A DNA stretch of 64,000 nt, taken from contig JAVGWX010000005.1 in assembly GCA_036924085.1 (NCBI GenBank), positions 43,824,278 to 43,888,277 on the forward strand, written 5' to 3'. Within the stretch, counting starts at the first letter, position 1; every line of letters starts with the position of its first letter. Of the stretch, positions 30,116-41,839 are shown in pieces. The translations under genes and the position numbers were made by a program. Under the pieces are notes generated by a model. That model had not been told where the DNA came from. It saw only the letters and a list, made by a program, of their open reading frames with translations, and did no database searches. The stretch comes from Ariolimax columbianus (Eukaryota; Mollusca; Gastropoda; Stylommatophora; Arionidae).

Positions 30116-32344
30116 CATACCCTATCATGACCCTGCTCTGCCTCCAAGTCTTGGTCCTGGAAAAAAGACTGCACTAGTCACTGGCGTAGTCTGGCTAAGG
30201 TTACTGGGTCGCATAATGAAGGCTAACCTGGTACTACGTTTAGCTGAAATCGGATATGTCGACAGAAAGGCACAGATATCAGAGCTTCACTTTAAAAAAA
30301 ACGTGTCAACGTACATTTTCAGAACAATCGCCAAAGAAGCAGGAGAAGATACCCTACCTGAAATCTGTGAAACTTTTTATCTAATGACAGGCCTTATTAA
30401 CTACTCATTCCAGTCATCATAAAACACAAATTCCATTTGATTATCGTTCCTCTATATTTACGTCTTATCCTTTTCTGTTCTTCTAGATTTTAATTTTCGT
30501 TTTCACATTCTGTCATCCTCTGTTGTGTTTGAAATATTTCGTTTGTATTGAGAAGTTCCTGTAAGATGGCAACCAAGCAATAACTGATCTCATGGTCTGC
30601 GATTTTTCAGTGGTTTGTTTGTTCCAATTAATGCATGGAGCGCAGTGTTGTGCGGCGATAATTTTCTAGCACGTTCTAGGCTATCCACGTGAAGCTTATT
30701 TGAGAAATTGTCCTCGGAATTCGGAGACAACACGATATGTTGTTCATGTGTTATAGAATATACGTTGTTGGATACGTCGTCACTACAGATTGCGTACCGT
30801 CCTTGGTTGGTGTGCACGACCTACTTGGAAATGGCGTTCATTTTCATTGCATGCCACGACCGGAATCTCCCATCAACCATAGGTTAATGGTCCCTCGCCT
30901 AGACCTACAGGTGTGGTCGCTGTTCAGTAGCAGCGTCTTCTAGTCTACGTGTAGGAGCTGCTGCTGTCGAGAGGTACGACATTTGTCTCTCAAACCGTCA
31001 AGGAAACGGTGAACGATCGACTCCCACAAGTTTCAAGCGACCCCTGGTACCACGGAATGTCTCTAGTCATCTTGATTGTATGTCTCGCCACTGGTTCTCT
31101 GTAACTCAGAACAAGCTTCTGTCTCACTATAATTCACATTCAGCGCAAGTTACAGCTTCAGGACGAGGGTTGTCTGATGATGTAGCAATCTTCGCTTGCG
31201 ATAGGCAACTTACTTATTTAGTGTGTGTGTCAATTATTGCCTGTCTTTACTAATCAATCATGCAATAAGCATCGTTGCACATTCATACTTTTTAATGTCA
31301 CAATTTCTTTGTTTATAGTGAACTTACCCAGTATGTGATTCATGAACATTTGTTGTTATCAGGGTCACAATGTCCGTTAGAACAGATGATTCGACATGTC
31401 ATTGGGCCATATATACTAGTCTATGCAATAATTCATCTCCATCAATTCCGTATCCGATTGTTTTATTCTGCCGTTGTCTGTCTCCAGTACGACATTACTC
31501 CATTACTTCTCATCCCGCATTTGCTATGATTGTCTGCCGTTCAATGATACTTCTCTTAGAAAATCTTACCCACGGTTTCAGTTCCTTGAAATTTTCAAAA
31601 CATGTCTAGAGAAAGACAGTTGCTTTGTTCGGATATATGCAATAATTATTCTTTTAACATCAGCCTTCCTGAACATATAATTAGCAGTTTTCTTGACTGT
31701 CCAATGGATTTAAATATTTTCTTCCGTTAAAGGCACACTTCTACGTGTTTCAGTGACCGTTTTGTTTCATCTACTGATTGGTTATTATTTGCTTGATTCA
31801 CAATTATTGTCTGTATCTACTTGTTAAATTGAAAACAATGTAAAAATGTTAGAGTGCTTCTAAAACCTCTAAATCTCTAAATCATGGTATTCATTCAGGC
31901 ACCTGTGTCTGATACCAGGTAGCCAAATGGTCGCTATTTTTCCTTGGTGTGTCACGTTGGACCCATGGCCTTCTTCAATTAAACCTCGACCGCCCGCGAA
32001 GCGCATCTGAAGTTGTTGGGTCACCCGGACGCCATACTCCGTGTCGATATGATATCCGACATGCCCTGCACTCGACAAGCCTATCTGTATTTGTGTGACA
32101 GGGACATCTTCAATGTTCTTCAATCCATCGCTCGTTGAGTGCCTGCTTGATACAATTCAGTATTTCCCAAAAATATCAGACATTATTTTTGCACCGAACT
32201 ACCATCTTAGAGAAAAACTTTACATCTTACAATTATAACAAAATATTGGATTTTAAACATATTTTTACTTATTCTTGATTTGAAATTTAAGTTACTTTCC
32301 GACTGGCCGTCAGACATTTCGCAGGTTATATTACGGGTCATTAG

Positions 32345-32620
32345 GACACATATATATATTCGTCTCGGTGGGATTCCGTCGGCCTCATGATCAGGGGGTG
32401 TGGGTTCGACTCCGGACTCCGCCGTATTTTTCACGGGTGCTTGATGCGGAGTCCCTTGCATCCCGTAGTCGCACCATAGTCATTTTGTCCTTGACTTGCC
32501 ACTGAGGTCGGGCGGCTCGAGACGAAAGAGTGAGGATAAAAAAGGAGGGCAGTAATCTTTGCTAAAAATAGTGCTAGCAAAATTAATTATGCCATCATCG
32601 TCTTCGATGGACGGCGGCCA
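32345..32620 (+). mobile_element. tRNA-derived SINE
   Basis: TCTCGGTGGGATTCCGTCGG (A-box region) and GTGGGTTCGACTCCGGACTC (B box GGTTCGACTCC) lie at tRNA-like spacing. They are followed by a body with GGTCGGGCGGCTCGAGACGA and an A-rich stretch (GGATAAAAAAGG). It is not a functional tRNA because no acceptor stem pairs around it. Confidence 0.65.
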
Positions 32621-32794
32621 TTGCATATTCGTCTCGTGATTTTTCTTAACACATGATTAAATGAAACACTGTCTCTAATGTGTTCTCTAACGATGATGTT
32701 TCTTTTAATGGAGATACTACAAAAAAAATGTATAACTATTAAAATATATTTTATTTTAATTAACATTAGTGCTAATATTATTATCTTATTATAT

Positions 32795-35005
32795 CACGCG
32801 CAAGCAAAAGGACTGGTTTGATGAGAACGATCTAGAAATACAGGGCCTTCTCGATGCAAAACATGAAGCGCACAGGGAATACCAGAGAGACACACCATCT
32901 CCGGCAGCAAAAGCTGCCTTCAATACTGCTCGCAAAGCTGTCCAGACCAGGCTTAGAGAGATGCAAGACTCCTGGCTCAGCAAAAGAGCTGACGAAATTG
33001 AGATGTTCGCCGAGCGTCATGACACCAAACGGTTTTACGAGGCACTGAAAGCTCTCTACGGCCCGCAGCCCTCTAGTAATACTCCAGTTCGCATGCGGAT
33101 GGGGTACTGCTAACAGATAAGGTTCAGATTCTAGACAGATGGGCAGACCACTTCTGCAAAATACTAAACCCCCCATCGTCCATAAATAAAGAGGCCATCC
33201 GGCGAATGCCGCAGGTGGAACTGAACCTGGCGTTGGATGAAGTAATTACTGAGGAGGAAGTCGACAGGGCAATCAGTTCACTATCTATAGGAAAAGCTCC
33301 AGGAGCTGATGCAATACCAGAAGAGGTATATAAGACAGCTGGCCCATCCCTCACCAGAAGGATCACTGACCTCTTCTGTCACATGTGAGCTGAAGGTAAA
33401 ATTCCGCAGGAGCTAAAGGACGCCTCAATCGTTCACCTATACAAAAGAAAGGGCAATCGTCAGGAATGCGACAATCATCGAGGAATATCGCTACTCTCCG
33501 TAGCAGGCAAGATCCTAGCGCGCTTACTGATAAACAGGCTCAACAAACACCTTAAACAAAGCCACCACCTCCCAGAAAGCCAATGTGGATTCAGAGCCGG
33601 AAGAGAAACAGTGGACATGATTTTTGCCGCCCGCCAAGTACAAGAGAAGTGTCGAGAGCAAAATCAGGCCTTGTACACCACATTTATTGATTTGACAAAG
33701 GCATTTGATACAGTAAACAGAGGAGGGCTATGGATGATAATGTCTAAGTTTGGCTACCCCAACAAGTTCATAACAATGGTGAAACAGCTACACGAAGGCA
33801 TGTGTGCTCGTGTACTGGACAGCGGTGCAATCTCTAAAACGTTTCTAGTATCAAACGGAGTAAAACAAGGATGTGTACTCGCCCCGACTGTGTTCAGCAT
33901 GATGTTCGCGGCCACGATGACAGACGCTTTCAGATCATTGGAGCTTGGAATACCCATAAAGTATCGCACAGACGGCAAGTTACTCAATTCCAGAAGAATG
34001 AAGGCCAAAACCAAAGTGGCTGGCGACATAATCAGGGAACTTGTATTTGCTGACGACTGCGCTCTAATGAGCAACTCAGAACTGAACATGCAGGTTGGAA
34101 TGGACCAGTTCTCTGCCGCATGCGAAAATTTTGGTCTGACCATAAATGCCAAAAAAACAGAGGTCATGTACCAACCAGCACCAGGCATGCCGTACACAAA
34201 ACCAAAGACTACAGTCAGCGGGCAGACGTTGAATGCCGTAGACAAATTGACATATCTGGGCAGCACGCTGTCGAGATCTGTCAGCCTAGGCGATGAGGTG
34301 GCAAGCAGAATAGCAAAGGCCAGCACAGCCTTTGGTAGAATGCGCTCGATGGTCTGGGCACGTCGTGGCATCAGCGTCAAGACCAAACTCAAAGTCTACC
34401 GTGCAACACTCATTACAAACTTAATATACGCTTGCGAAAGCTGGACTGTATACTCTGGACATGCAAGGAGGTTAAATCACTTCCACACAGGTTGCCTGAG
34501 GCGAATATTCCACATCAGATGGCAAGATCGTGTCACGGACATCGATGTTCTCTCGAGGGCTAACATGCCCAGCATCCATGCACTGCTAGAAAAAGCACGA
34601 CTAGGATGGGCCGGACACCTCGTCCGTATGTCAGACGAGCGGCTCCCAAAGAAGCTTCTCTACGGCGAGCTGAGAGAGGGATGGCGCGAGAGAGGGCGCC
34701 CAAAGAAACGTTTTAAAGACGGTCTGAAGGACTCACTAAAAAGTTGCGAGATAGACATCGACACCTGGGAATGTCTTGCGAAAAACAGATCTGACTGGAG
34801 AAGCGCAGTCAAATCGGGTGTAGCTGCTGGTGAAGATGACCGTGTTGTGAAAGCCCAGAACAGACGCGAGACGCGGAAATCCAGAGCAGCGGGAACACCA
34901 TCCCCTTCTACAAACCTCGTGTGCCCGATATGTAGCAGATGTTTTCGTGCTCGCATTGGCCTGTTCAGCCACATGCGCACCCACACCCAACAGGGAAATC
35001 TATGA
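32795..35005 (+). pseudogene. LINE reverse transcriptase with C-terminal C2H2 finger, nearly intact but 5'-truncated
   Basis: The endonuclease is missing; the frame opens near 32800 (RKQKDWFDENDLEIQG, the linker before RT). A one-base loss near 33100 shifts the frame, and TGA 33386-33388 interrupts it; from 33389 it is open to TAA-like end at 35005. RT blocks are in order: IGKAPGADAIPEE, DLTKAFDTVNRGGLW, GVKQGCVLAPTVFSMMFA, catalytic ELVFADDCALM and LTYLGSTLSRSVSLGDEV. Then come ACESWTVYSGHARRLNHFHT, LGWAGHLVRM, GRPKKRFKDGLKDSL and a classic C2H2 finger (C-x2-C-x12-H-x3-H) about 20 residues before the stop. No RNase H. It is the best preserved LINE here. RTE/Jockey-like; exact clade not decided. 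Confidence 0.85.
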
Positions 35006-35039
35006 CAAGGATGATGTCGGCGGTCCTAATCGACAACGA

Positions 35040-35185
35040 TGGACAGCTATTATTATTATATTACTGTTCTGTTTTTATTATCATTATTACTATTATAATT
35101 ATTATTGTCATTATATCTATTATTTTTTAAATATTATTACTACTGTTTTATTGCTATTGCTATTATTATTATTATTAAAATAAGA
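35040..35185. repeat. ATT-rich 3' tail or microsatellite of the LINE
   Basis: The LINE ends in a long TTATTA/CATTATT-type simple repeat, a usual 3' tail. 35185-35560 holds nothing else. Confidence 0.75.
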
Positions 35186-35559
35186 TATTGTTATTGTTTA
35201 TTAAATCTGATTATGCACCCCTTTATAAGTGTTTTTCGACATTTTGCCCACATTTCTTTTTTTGGTTGTTTTCCCCATTTAATTTGATAGATGTGTATGT
35301 TCTGAAAAGTACACAATAATCTGTTGTTGTAATTCAGTCATTATCGTAGTTTATTCTAATGTATTAGTCACACCAATAAGATGGTTACGGTTAACCAAAA
35401 GAACTCCAACGATTACTCAACCACCAAAGATTTGCTGACGATTTTCACACTTATCACAGAGGCACGCGCAGAAGCGACACATATTCTAGCGAAGCTGAGG
35501 GCAAGAATGCACGTATAACAATACATATATAACAAACGAAAGCTATGCGCAACCGTTTT

Positions 35560-36140
35560 GCGGACCCCAACCCCGTATGTCTAAATGATACACCATTAGA
35601 GGATGTCGATTAATACATCTACCTCGGCAGCCTCCCCAACACGGAAAATAACTTGTAGCCCAAGAATGCCAGGTGCGGTCGAGCAGGCTGTGCCGCCTTT
35701 AAACTCGATAAAGGCTGCAGCAGACGCCACAAAGGACATCAGACTGTGAGCTGACATATTCGACACAGCGGTCCTACCAGCGTTATACTATGGATGTGAA
35801 ACCTGTTCTCTGACAAAAGCCATGGGGAACCAGCTAATGACAACACATGCTTCGCTTCAGTGTCGTCTTTTAGGCCTATCACTCAGGCAACGGCGCCAGA
35901 TGTGTTTATACAACAGGGACATCCGGGTATCGTCATCCATCATGCCAACAACTCCAAGCACCGCTGGGCTGGCATGTAGTCAGATGGAAAGGTGAACGCT
36001 GGAGCACAGCAACCACTCTGTGGTAGCGGTGCAGCAAAACAAGACCACCTGCCAGACCCTTTCTCCCCCGCCCCCTCCCCACGGGATGACAAGATTCGCT
36101 CGAGCTACACAACACTCGCGATCGTGAAACAAACAAGTGC
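35560..36140 (+). pseudogene. LINE family M, RT C-terminal region, copy 2
   Basis: The decayed frames read PLEDVD, a stop, YIYLGSLPNTENN, then LPALYYGCETCSLTKAMGNQ, HASLQCRLLGLSLRQRRQM and RWSTATTLW at about 35998-36024. The WSTATTLW text is present once here, whereas copy 1 has amplified it. A C-rich block (TTTCTCCCCCGCCCCCTCCC) lies at 36060-36080. Confidence 0.7.
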
Positions 36141-36890
36141 CGAGACAGAAGTTAGTCATCCACTGGACAACCCGTGCCGAGACAGAAGTCAGCTATCCAC
36201 TTGACAACCCGTGCCGAGACAGAAGTTAGCCATCCACTGGACAATCCGTGCCGAGACAGAAATTAGTCATCCACTGGACGACCCGTGCCGAGACAGAAGT
36301 TAGTCATCCACTGGACAACCCGTGCCGAGACAGAAGTCAGCTATCCACTTGACAACCCGTGCCGAGACAGAAGTTAGTCATCCACTGGACGACCCGTGCC
36401 GAGATAGAAGTTAGTCATCCACTGGACAACCCGTGCCGAGACAGAAATCAGCTATCCACTTGACAACCCGTGCCGAGACAGAAGTTAGCCATCCACTGGA
36501 CAATCCGTGCCGAGACATAAGTTAGCCATCCACTGGACAACCCGTGCCGAGACAGAAATCAGCTATCCACTTGACAACCCGTGCCGAGACAGAAGTTAGC
36601 CATCCACTGGACAATCCGTGCCGAGACATAAGTTAGCCATCCACTGGACAACCCGTGCCGAGACAGAAATCAGCTATCCACTTGACAACCCGTGCCGAGA
36701 CAGAAGTTAGCCATCCACTGGACAATCCGTGCCGAGACATAAGTTAGCCATCCACTGGACAACCCGTGCCGAGACAGAAATCAGCTATCCACTTGACAAC
36801 CCGTGCCGAGACAGAAGTTAGCCATCCACTGGACAACCAGTGCCGAGACAGAAGTTAGCCATCCACTGGACAACCAGTGCCGAGACGGAA
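36141..36890. repeat. 36-bp minisatellite with three-unit higher-order repeat, grown from LINE sequence
   Basis: About 20 units of CCGTGCCGAGACAGAAGTTA plus GCCATCCACTGGACAA. From about 36430 a three-unit block (CAGCTATCCACTTG, then GCCATCCACTGGACAATCC, then GACATAAGTTAGCC) repeats as a roughly 108-bp higher-order unit. The unit equals the single-copy segment at 14751-14795 in LINE family M copy 1. Confidence 0.92.
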
Positions 36891-37070
36891 TCGACTTGAA
36901 ACCGAGATGAGACCAACAAAAAACATAGCACTGCTCGAACCCAGCTCGCTAAGCAGAGAGCAGCACCCGGCTATTACCAACTCGCACAAGAGTTGGAACC
37001 CGCATAAAGGCTAATGCATTTGTAGATCCACAGGTCGACTAAGACTAAGACCAAGACTCAGACCATAGTT
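36891..37070 (+). mobile_element. LINE family M, 3' part, copy 2
   Basis: ATCGACTTGAAACCGAGATG, AGCACTGCTCGAACCCAGCT, TACCAACTCGCACAAGAG and GGTCGACTAAGACTAAGACC repeat the order seen at 14795-14990. Confidence 0.65.
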
Positions 37071-37336
37071 CAAAAATACCGCATAATCGTACATAATACA
37101 AAACTGTATTGAATTTTATTTAGTCATAAACCCAGAGTTGTGGATATATGAATATTTGTAATAACAGCAGTAACACCGATATTGACAAAGGTGATATGGG
37201 CGTTTGTATAACTTATAGTACACTACAGCATGTATATTGCGAAATTCGTAGTCAAATAGAAAGTAAATATGGCAACAACTTAGCAGTACGTTTTGTCCAA
37301 AATTTGAAAAAAATGGTACAACATATTTGATGATAC

Positions 37337-37743
37337 TTCTTCTTCTTCTTCTTCGTACGCAGTCAGACAGTAACCATTATTTTTTCGAAAAAAAGCGGCG
37401 GTCATCCTGAGGCTGTCGCCACTACCATAGAGCTTGTCTTGCAGTTCCACTGGTGATGGCCACATCTGCTCTCTCTGATCCTCGTATGTCGGGCAGTTCT
37501 GCAGCAGATGTTCAGCGGTCATTTTACCAGTACCGCACGGGCATTCGTCGGTACACCCTATCTTCAATTTGTTGAATAGGTGGTACCTCAGTCTATTGTG
37601 GCCAGTGCGAAGTCTGAAGACAACGACCTGCTCTCTTCGGTTCAACTGGTAATAGGCATCGTTTTTGGTGTAACCAGTATGTTCGGTTTCCCATTTGGTC
37701 ATGTATCTGGCTTTGATAAGCCGTTTCGACTCTTCGTACGTCA
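37337..37743 (-). mobile_element. 5'-truncated copy of the GAA-tailed LINE (3' end only)
   Basis: The minus strand is an open 3' end reading MTYEESKRLIKARYMTKWET, LNRREQVVVFRLRTGHNRL, a zinc-knuckle-like CTDECPCGTGKMTAEHLLQN, then a (GAA)n tail at 37337-37354. The 12-bp duplication ATTTGATGATAC flanks it exactly (37325-37336 and 37744-37755). The frame has no stop before the tail and continues as poly-Glu. This copy fixes the family's 3' terminus and integration style (target-primed, 12-bp duplication) and lacks stops over the LINE part, so it is younger than the 51-57 kb copy. Confidence 0.88.
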
Positions 37744-38529
37744 ATTTGATGATACAATAATTGAACTTCCAAATTGATAATAGCTAGAGAAATACAAACA
37801 ATGTGTAGACTATAGCAGGAGCAGATACATGTAGTGGAAGATATACCAAAAACATAAAACTAGAATAATAACAATAGCATCATTAGCTCGTTCCGTCTTG
37901 TCAGACGATAGTAATTGTGCTTTGAAAAAAAAAAGGTTATATAACTACAGTGGATGTAACGAATGTGACTCGTAAGACCAATTTCGAGGAGAGAAGCGTC
38001 ATCCACAGTGTGTGCAAGGAAAGTCAGGACCGTTTGCAGCGCTGCATTGTGGGGTGTGTTTTCTCAAAAGCTGAGTCTTTAGCCTATCAGCAATCAGTAT
38101 CTCCTTTGTCTGTATGACATGCTTAATCCATGCTTAATAACAATATCAGTTACACAACTATCACTGCATTTTTCTTGCAGCTGGGTTCCATCCGAGAATT
38201 ATTACGACTTATTAATGTATCTTCATATTTGCATAATTATTTATACAGAGCCCTTTGCCAATTATTTTTAAGTATTTTAACATTTAAAAATATCAGTAAC
38301 ATAAATAATATCAAAAATAATTTAAAATCACGTACTTGCAGTTATAAATATGTTGCGTAACAATTAAATATAGTAATAATAAGTTAGAACTTTTTTTTTC
38401 ATGGTATTTTAATCCAAAACGTATAGCGAGCATTACATATGGTTCTTGACAAAGACCTTGAAACGAAGAACTTACCTGCAATAAATAGATCACAATAGGC
38501 TGTTAAAAATGGTTTATGATATACATACT

Positions 38530-38880
38530 TGTACCCCATGTATTGTTGCATTCCCATTGCTCCTTATTTCTCTATATAATTCTCACCAACATTGATACCT
38601 TTATCCCATCGCTTTATCAGTGCACCAAGACCTGCAGCCCAGAAGTCTTTGATATTCTGCTATGCTTCAAGTTCAACCTCATTCGCGAAACGTCTCGCGT
38701 CAAAATGGGATTTTAGTGCATCAAAAAGGTGGAAATCGTTCAGGACTACGTCGGGTCTGTAAGGCGGATGTTCAAGAACTTGCAACCCTTGTTGGTCGAT
38801 TTTGTTTCCAAAGTTAATTGAGCTGTATGTGTTTTGTCATTGTTATGATGGATCAGTACTCCTCTAGCCAGCAGGCCTAG
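38530..38880 (-). pseudogene. Mariner transposase C-terminal half, decayed
   Basis: The minus strand reads HHNNDKTHTAQLTLETKSTN (catalytic Asp region), GCKFLNIRLTD and a frame-shifted HPPYRPDVVLNDFHLFDALK, then SHFDARRFANEVELEA and AAGLGALIKRWDKGINVGEN. It is a different mariner lineage from the 24.1-kb one. 37760-38520 before it is AT-rich without a gene. Confidence 0.72.
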
Positions 38881-38884
38881 ATGT

Positions 38885-39234
38885 CTTAACTTACCTTAAC
38901 CTGACGTCTAAATACTCGTTTAGAAGACTCTGCAGGTCTGTATACATCTAGTTTCATTTACATGTCCTTGCTTTAAAAGATATGTGCATCCAATCTATTC
39001 TTAAATGCATTAATTGTCTCTGCCGTCACTACTTCATGTGGCAATGCATTCCAAGCATACACCACTGTCTGACTAAAACAATATTTCCAAATATCTAATC
39101 TGCACCTTTCGTTAGTTAAATTGTAGCTATGCCCTCTTGTTCTTGTTGGTGGTTGCATTTTGAAGAAACTTGTTATAGTCTAATTTATCCATTCCTTCGA
39201 TTATCTTATAAACCTGTATTAAGTTACACCTCTG
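38885..39234 (-). pseudogene. CR1/L2-type LINE 3' end
   Basis: An intact short frame (39158-38973) reads TRGHSYNLTNERCRLDIWKY, CFSQTVVYAWNALPHEVVTA and ETINAFKNRLDAHIF, the conserved C-terminus of CR1/L2-type RT proteins. The 3' noncoding end TTTAGAAGACTCTGCAGGTC follows. It separates two copies of a mariner segment. Confidence 0.78.
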
Positions 39235-39380
39235 GTATGCTTCAAGTTCAAACTCATTCGCGAAACTTATCGCGTCAAGATCGGATTTTAGTGCATTAAA
39301 AAGGTTGAAATCGTTCAGGAGTACGTCGGGTCTGTAAGGCGGATGTTCAAGAAGTCACCACTCTTGATGGTCAATTTACT
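39235..39380 (-). pseudogene. Second copy of the mariner C-terminal segment
   Basis: TATGCTTCAAGTTCAA...CATTCGCG...GTCGGGTCTGTAAGGCGGAT repeats 38659-38790 with about one change per ten bases. It directly abuts the CR1-like 3' end. Confidence 0.7.
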
Positions 39381-39408
39381 GCAGTGATGATCTCATCATT
39401 TATTCATC

Positions 39409-39595
39409 AGTTTTATGCCAGTCCATTTGGGGTTTTCAGACTTTTATGAAAAGAGATCAGTTTTAGCTCTGTTTTATGCCAGTCCATTTGGGGTTTTCAG
39501 ACTTTTATGAAAAGAGATCAGTTTTAGCTCTGTTTTATGCCAGTCCATTTGGGGTTTTCAGACTTTTATGAAAAGAGATCAGTTTTAAAATGTTT
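39409..39595. repeat. 61-bp tandem repeat, three copies
   Basis: TTTTATGCCAGTCCATTTGG ... AAAAGAGATCAGTTTTAGCT CTG repeated three times, essentially identical. Confidence 0.9.
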
Positions 39596-39959
39596 GCATT
39601 CTGCTTCCACACGGCGCTGGTATTGATCGTTTACATAGCAATGCTTTACAAAATGAGGTTGCTAAATCAATGCACAATTATTTGTGTGTGCGTTTGTTTC
39701 TTGTTATGTTGGTTTTCTTTACGAGGTGCTTGGAATGTTTAAAGTGGCGCTATTATTTCTTCTCTGAATAACATAAACAAATAACTCTTATTGATTATTT
39801 AAAAAAGTCATTTGGCAATATCAATTCGTAATACTAGTAAATAATTTTAAGTTCTAAAATATAGTAATACAAACACATAATATGACTTTTACAGAAATCT
39901 AAACCAACATGATAGTGATCTTTGTTGCCATTGCCGGTATCCACTGTGATGATTTATAG

Positions 39960-40065
39960 TTTTAATTTTTGTAATAATAATTATAATGATAATAATAATA
40001 ATGGTAATAGTAATAATAATAATAGTAATATTAATAATAACAATAATAATACTTTTAAAATATGT
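39960..40065. repeat. (AAT)n microsatellite
   Basis: AATAATAATAGTAATAAT-type simple repeat. 39595-39960 and 40065-40190 hold nothing recognised. Confidence 0.88.
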
Positions 40066-40189
40066 GTAAAATAAGATGACAATAGAACAAATGATTAATA
40101 AATAAAAGTAACAATCGTTTTTATAAAAAAAGAATCAGTAGTTAGTATTTGACTCATATTAATAAGTGTAGGCTTATTATATAACGCTT

Positions 40190-40800
40190 CTATATTGCAG
40201 CGACCCGTGGGCAGCATATGCCAAACAAGAGAATAGGCTCAATACCTTTCATCTACTGCGTCGGAAATCCATCCTTGGCGTCTCATGGATAAAGACGGTT
40301 ACAAATGCGGAGGTGCATTCTCGCAACGGTCTTCCAAGTATGTACACCCTCCTTCGCCAACGAAGACTTCGATGGCTTGGCCATGTTCGTCACTTGGGTG
40401 ACAGTCGCATCCCCAATGATATTCTCTAAGGGCAGATTTCGTGAGGTAAAAGAACAGCTGACCGACCACAGCTACGGTTCGAAGATGCATGTAGGCGGGA
40501 CATGAAGGCTCTGAATATGGATCTGACATCTTAGGATGAGATAGCTGCAGATCGATCCAAATGGAGATGTAACCTAAAGAGCCACCTTAGACTGGGCAAA
40601 AATAAGTCCATGCAATACAGGGAAGTGAAGAGACAACACCGGAAGGAAAAGGAAACCCCAAAGTTCAGTAGAGAGTTGCTACTCCAAGGCCACATCAGCA
40701 TATAGTAGACATGACTGAAAAGAGGTTACTACTACTACTAATATTACTACTACCACTACTACTACCACTACTACTACTACTACTACTACTATTACTACTA
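40190..40800 (+). pseudogene. LINE C-terminal region with (ACT)n tail
   Basis: The plus strand reads NTFHLLRRKSILGVSWIKTV, NAEVHSRNGLPSMYTLLRQR and RRLRWLGHVRHLGDSRIPND, then a decayed tail to GACATGACTGAAAAGAGG and a (TACTAC)n microsatellite at 40720-40800. The part from 40500 recurs at 60830-61080 with the same tail type, so both are 3' ends of one LINE family. Confidence 0.7.
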
Positions 40801-41839
40801 ATAAGTGTAGAAATAAAACATGTAACAAAGCAAATCTATCCGTTCTTCAATGCAGCACAATCGCTAGGTCATATGTCTAGTAGATTACAATTGTAGAAGA
40901 ACAAAGATTAATTGCCTTGGAAGTCGCCGTGCAGTGTTTTATATTTCACCCAGAAAGTCTTTCCAGGGTTCGAACTTTTCCAGCTGGAATAGTAAACATG
41001 TAGGATAATCGCTCGGGCACACGCTCCTCCGATAGAAAAATAATAATTAATCAAGAAAGGCAGCAAATGTATGTGAAATAATAGGGCTGATAATTTTAGA
41101 TACATACATCAGTAATGAAATATAATAATTAAAGTCATTATTCAGTGACGACGTGTTTAAATGTTGTTTTTTTAAATGTCAACATATAATGAAACAGAAC
41201 GAATAAAACAAAAATTAAAAAATCATATAAACACGTCGGCATTTTTATCATCAATCTTCTTGTCGAACCGTTTTGCTATTGGCTGGCGATGCAATCAACG
41301 ACCATCAATCCTGATGGCGTTTTTCAGGGCCGTAAAAAAACGTCTCTTGATTGGTTCATTCTGCCATTCATCCTTCTAGTCCGTTGTTCGTGGATGCCAC
41401 ACTTGTTTATGTTGCTATAATCAGTAACATGACACATATAAATGTCTGTAGGGATAAATATATGCTCATTTCAAATACAAATAAAAAGAACACAGTATAC
41501 TGTATCCAAAATTTCTTCGTCGGGGACAGGAGACAAAGTTAAACTAAAGAAGTATATTTAAAAACGTTGATGTTCGTGAATTCCACATCTTTTATGCATC
41601 TGTCATCATCTTCTTTTATCTTCTTATTTCTTCTTTTTTATTTTTCTCTCTTACCTTTGTAATTTTTCTGAAACGTGTTATTATATGTTTTTATTTTTAT
41701 CTTTTCCCGTTTTCTGCATTTCTACGTCGTTATGTACTTAATGTCAAAATAACCAACATTATGTTCACAACATACTTATTTCTGCCATTCAGACATTATC
41801 ATTTAGGTAAAGTGTAACAAGATCATATTCCGGGTTAAA

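Noticed and set aside
30840..31150. Possible Tc1-like transposase scrap on the minus strand
   Set aside because: Only a weak Arg-rich similarity over few residues, no catalytic motif.
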